Assembly (NCBI GenBank): GCA_910576325.1
Contig: CAJTIM010000008.1
Location: 1-64,000, forward strand
Length of the DNA: 64,000 nucleotides
Direction: 5' to 3'
From: Clostridia bacterium
GTDB taxonomy: Bacteria; Bacillota; Clostridia; Lachnospirales; Lachnospiraceae
Below the pieces are notes generated by a model. That model ran no database searches. It was not told the origin of the DNA and saw only the letters and a list, made by a program, of their open reading frames with translations. The position numbers and the translations under genes were made by a program. This document shows positions 62,233 through 64,000 of this stretch, in pieces. Every line of letters starts with the position of its first letter. Positions within the stretch are counted from its first letter, which is position 1.

Positions 62233-63034
62233 GAGCCGTCGGGAACATTGTTATAGCCGCTCCTGCAATATTAAAAATTGTAAGCCCCAGCACTCCCCAC
62301 TGTACAATACAAAAAGCTCTTTCAATTGCTTTATCCGATAGCTTTTTATGAAACTCCGCTCCGATAAGGCTGCCAAGAACCGCTCCGGCTATCATAATAG
62401 GAGCAACGGATAGTTCCGCTCTTACAAAGCTCCCCCCAGCCGCTGCCGTAATCAGCTTTGACAGCTGTGCAAAAAAAATTGTTACCAGAGAGCACCGAGA
62501 GGCCGTCTTAGTATCCATGGAAAACAAATAAATAATAAGCGCCACATTCATAGGTCCTCCCCCTATCCCCAAAAAGGAAGAACATATTCCCAGAAACCCA
62601 CCTGTCAAAAAGCAAGCCGGATATCCCGACAGTTCCTTTCCCGGAATCCGATCTTTTTTGTACATATAAACTATAACACCCAAAACAAGGATTCCCAGCG
62701 CAAGATTTTGAAGTATTACTGCGATTGACCGTATATGCGAAACTTCTATAATATTCTCCAGCATTGCCTGCCCTGCATAACCGCCTATTACAGAACCCAT
62801 AGACAAAGGGAGCGCAATCGGAAAAGGAATCCTGGATTTTTCTTTCATCTGCTTTCCAATCGAAACAGCAGACATGGAAAAAACAGTAACAGACGAAATA
62901 AGTCCTATGGTTTCCACATCAAAATCATGCAGGACATCCATCAGTGGCTTCATAATAACTCCTCCGCCCATACCGGTCATAGAACCAATAATAGTAGCGC
63001 TTACAGCAATGAAAAAATATATCATATATTGCAT
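61877..63034 (-). CDS. TSUP family sulfite/sulfur-compound permease, with out-of-frame tail
   Basis: A 385-codon frame. The first ~270 residues are a full TauE/SafE (TSUP) permease with about eight helices and both repeat motifs (TGMGGGVIMKPL and LGIGGGPMNVALIIY), typically exporting sulfite, sulfoacetate or similar anions. From about 62235 onward the frame runs through the PRD fragment in the wrong phase and adds about 115 hydrophilic residues with no homology. The natural stop was probably lost when the two genes were joined. The ATG at 63034 has AGGA upstream. It is divergent from the anSME gene. Confidence 0.8.
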   Translation of the reverse strand: MQYMIYFFIAVSATIIGSMTGMGGGVIMKPLMDVLHDFDVETIGLISSVTVFSMSAVSIGKQMKEKSRIPFPIALPLSMGSVIGGYAGQAMLENIIEVSHIRSIAVILQNLALGILVLGVIVYMYKKDRIPGKELSGYPACFLTGGFLGICSSFLGIGGGPMNVALIIYLFSMDTKTASRCSLVTIFFAQLSKLITAAAGGSFVRAELSVAPIMIAGAVLGSLIGAEFHKKLSDKAIERAFCIVQWGVLGLTIFNIAGAAITMFPTAHVPQIQEKSSVSFFPSECPAEPDNIECGYAAGVCDYGSKESGNPVGEKIYQPDAHRLLCAYELSGRTLSDKDASWRTGGAGGIWKNSYGFCYENPESLFGDRTPLSDSASFKRNLIFV

Positions 63035-63108
63035 AACTTTTCCTCCGTAAAAGACAGAAAAACACCTAATAATAAAACAAGTAAAACAAGGATAAAGCCG
63101 GAAGAGGG

Positions 63109-63138
63109 TTGTCAAAAATACTTTGTGGAGTATATAAT
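63109..63138 (+). promoter_or_regulatory. Promoter of the anSME gene
   Basis: TTGTCA (63109-63114), 18-nt spacer, perfect TATAAT (63133-63138), about 75 nt upstream of the TTG start. Confidence 0.65.
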
Positions 63139-63213
63139 AGAATACGGTGATACATACAAAAGATTTTATATTGTTTTATGAACCTAATCGAAATTTTCTG
63201 AGGAGGATCTATA

Positions 63214-64000
63214 TTGAAACAGCTGTCCGTTATGATGAAACCGGCTTCTTCCTTATGCAACATGCACTGTCGCTATTGTTTTTATACAGATGTCAGCAAA
63301 TGCAGAACACAGTCTTCTTTTGGATTTATGAGTATCGAAGCCAGTAAGCGTATTCTAAACAATATCTTCTCCCAACTAAATGCCGGCGATACACTTACGA
63401 TGGCATTTCAGGGCGGTGAGCCAACTCTGGCCGGTCTTGAATGGTTCCGGCAGCTCACAGATGAAATATCCGGACTGTCTCAGGGAAAAATCCATGTAAA
63501 TTATGCTCTCCAAACCAATGGCCTGCTGCTGGACGACGCATGGCTGTATTTTTTAAAACAGCATGATTTTCTGGTAGGTCTGTCTTTGGACGGTCCGCGT
63601 AGTTTTCATGACTCCAACCGCCTTGACGCTTCTGAAAAGGGAACCTTTCAGCGCACCTATGCCGTAAAACAGCATTTGGACCGCCTGAAAATCCCATATA
63701 ATATCATGACCGTATTAACGAATGAATTAGCACGCCACCCGCAGCAGGTCTGGAATTTTATGGAGGACTGCTCCATTTCTTTTATTCAGTTTATCCCGTG
63801 CCTGGCTTCCCTTGATGCTGACAATAGCCCCCAGGCTTTGACACCAAAACGATACGCCCAATTTTATATCCATTTATTTGATCTGTGGTTTCAGGCCTTT
63901 AAACAAGGAACTTATCGAAGTATTAAGCTTTTTGACGATCTTGTCAATCTTCTTTCTTCCGGCCAAGTCAATGCCTGCGGCCTTACCGGTGAATGTCAGC
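63214..64000 (+). CDS. Anaerobic sulfatase-maturating enzyme (radical SAM), 5' part
   Basis: The first 262 codons of a radical SAM enzyme that oxidises a Cys or Ser of sulfatases to formylglycine. It begins at TTG with AGGAGG eight bases upstream. The first iron-sulfur site is SSLCNMHCRYCFY (CxxxCxxC), followed by FQGGEPTLAG, the ALQTNG strand and GLSLDGPRSFHD, all typical of anSME. The gene runs off the right edge before the C-terminal SPASM cluster could be confirmed. It is divergent from the TSUP permease, and both fit sulfur ester metabolism. Confidence 0.9.
   Translation, partial: MKQLSVMMKPASSLCNMHCRYCFYTDVSKCRTQSSFGFMSIEASKRILNNIFSQLNAGDTLTMAFQGGEPTLAGLEWFRQLTDEISGLSQGKIHVNYALQTNGLLLDDAWLYFLKQHDFLVGLSLDGPRSFHDSNRLDASEKGTFQRTYAVKQHLDRLKIPYNIMTVLTNELARHPQQVWNFMEDCSISFIQFIPCLASLDADNSPQALTPKRYAQFYIHLFDLWFQAFKQGTYRSIKLFDDLVNLLSSGQVNACGLTGECQ

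Overview
The window looks like a chromosomal piece of an anaerobic Firmicute of the Lachnospiraceae (Clostridium cluster XIVa) type. This is inferred from the 16S rRNA 5' end, a FabK-type fatty acid operon with a fused acetyl-CoA carboxylase beta/alpha subunit, a tmRNA without an encoded CCA, Gram-positive style lipoproteins, an anaerobic sulfatase-maturating enzyme at the right edge and strong AGGAGG ribosome sites. I cannot name the genus from sequence alone. Most genes are on the minus strand.

Layout. 1-600: 5' end of a 16S rRNA gene with its promoter (minus). 960-3130: a lipoprotein and a DegV protein. 3484-13849: one long minus-strand operon for nucleoside uptake and breakdown (BMP lipoprotein, ABC ATPase, two permeases, nucleoside hydrolase, two M20 hydrolases, a GATase1-like protein, ribokinase). 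It is faced by a divergent regulator that fuses a LacI repressor to a ribokinase-type PfkB domain; two GGAAAA-TTTTCC palindromes lie downstream of the operon promoter. 16070-17880: acylphosphatase and a sensor kinase. 18000-25900: an accessory block of lipoproteins, tiny membrane proteins, a SHOCT-domain protein, an XRE regulator and a YhcG/DUF1016 nuclease-like protein. Four transcripts in it start from near-identical promoters carrying an AGCAT-N8-ATGCT inverted repeat. The block lies between the kinase and an OmpR-type response regulator (26010-26696) of the same orientation, so it may split a two-component pair. 26875-38304: TetR gene and the type II fatty acid synthesis operon (fabH, acpP, fabK, fabD, fabG, fabF, accB, fabZ, accC, accDA, flavin oxidoreductase). 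38758-39190: tmRNA gene. 39196-41756: TetR and a metal P-type ATPase. 41769-51566: a catabolic cassette (amino-acid type ABC transporter, two tandem UroD/MtaA-like proteins, a DapA-family lyase, a cysteine-desulfidase-like protein, a LacI regulator) whose second permease is cleanly interrupted by an IS982-family element. 52249-56525: a decayed stretch with a frameshifted HAD phosphatase, a ~200-bp inverted repeat, a broken KilA-N gene, rhuM and gene remnants. 56857-61342: sucrose hydrolase, sucrose PTS permease and an AraC regulator. 61313-64000: SseB-like protein, a PRD fragment overlapping a TSUP permease out of frame, and a divergent anSME radical SAM gene running off the edge.

The most notable structure outside the genes is a set of palindromic elements. 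One family (R, ~120 nt, four copies at three loci) and a second family (S, ~92 nt, two copies) each sit about 20-26 nt upstream of a start codon, just before the Shine-Dalgarno sequence, always in the same orientation as the gene. Together with the four-copy promoter/operator set of the lipoprotein block, they are the best candidates for something undescribed. All homology statements come from reading the sequence and from knowledge of the families; no database search was run.
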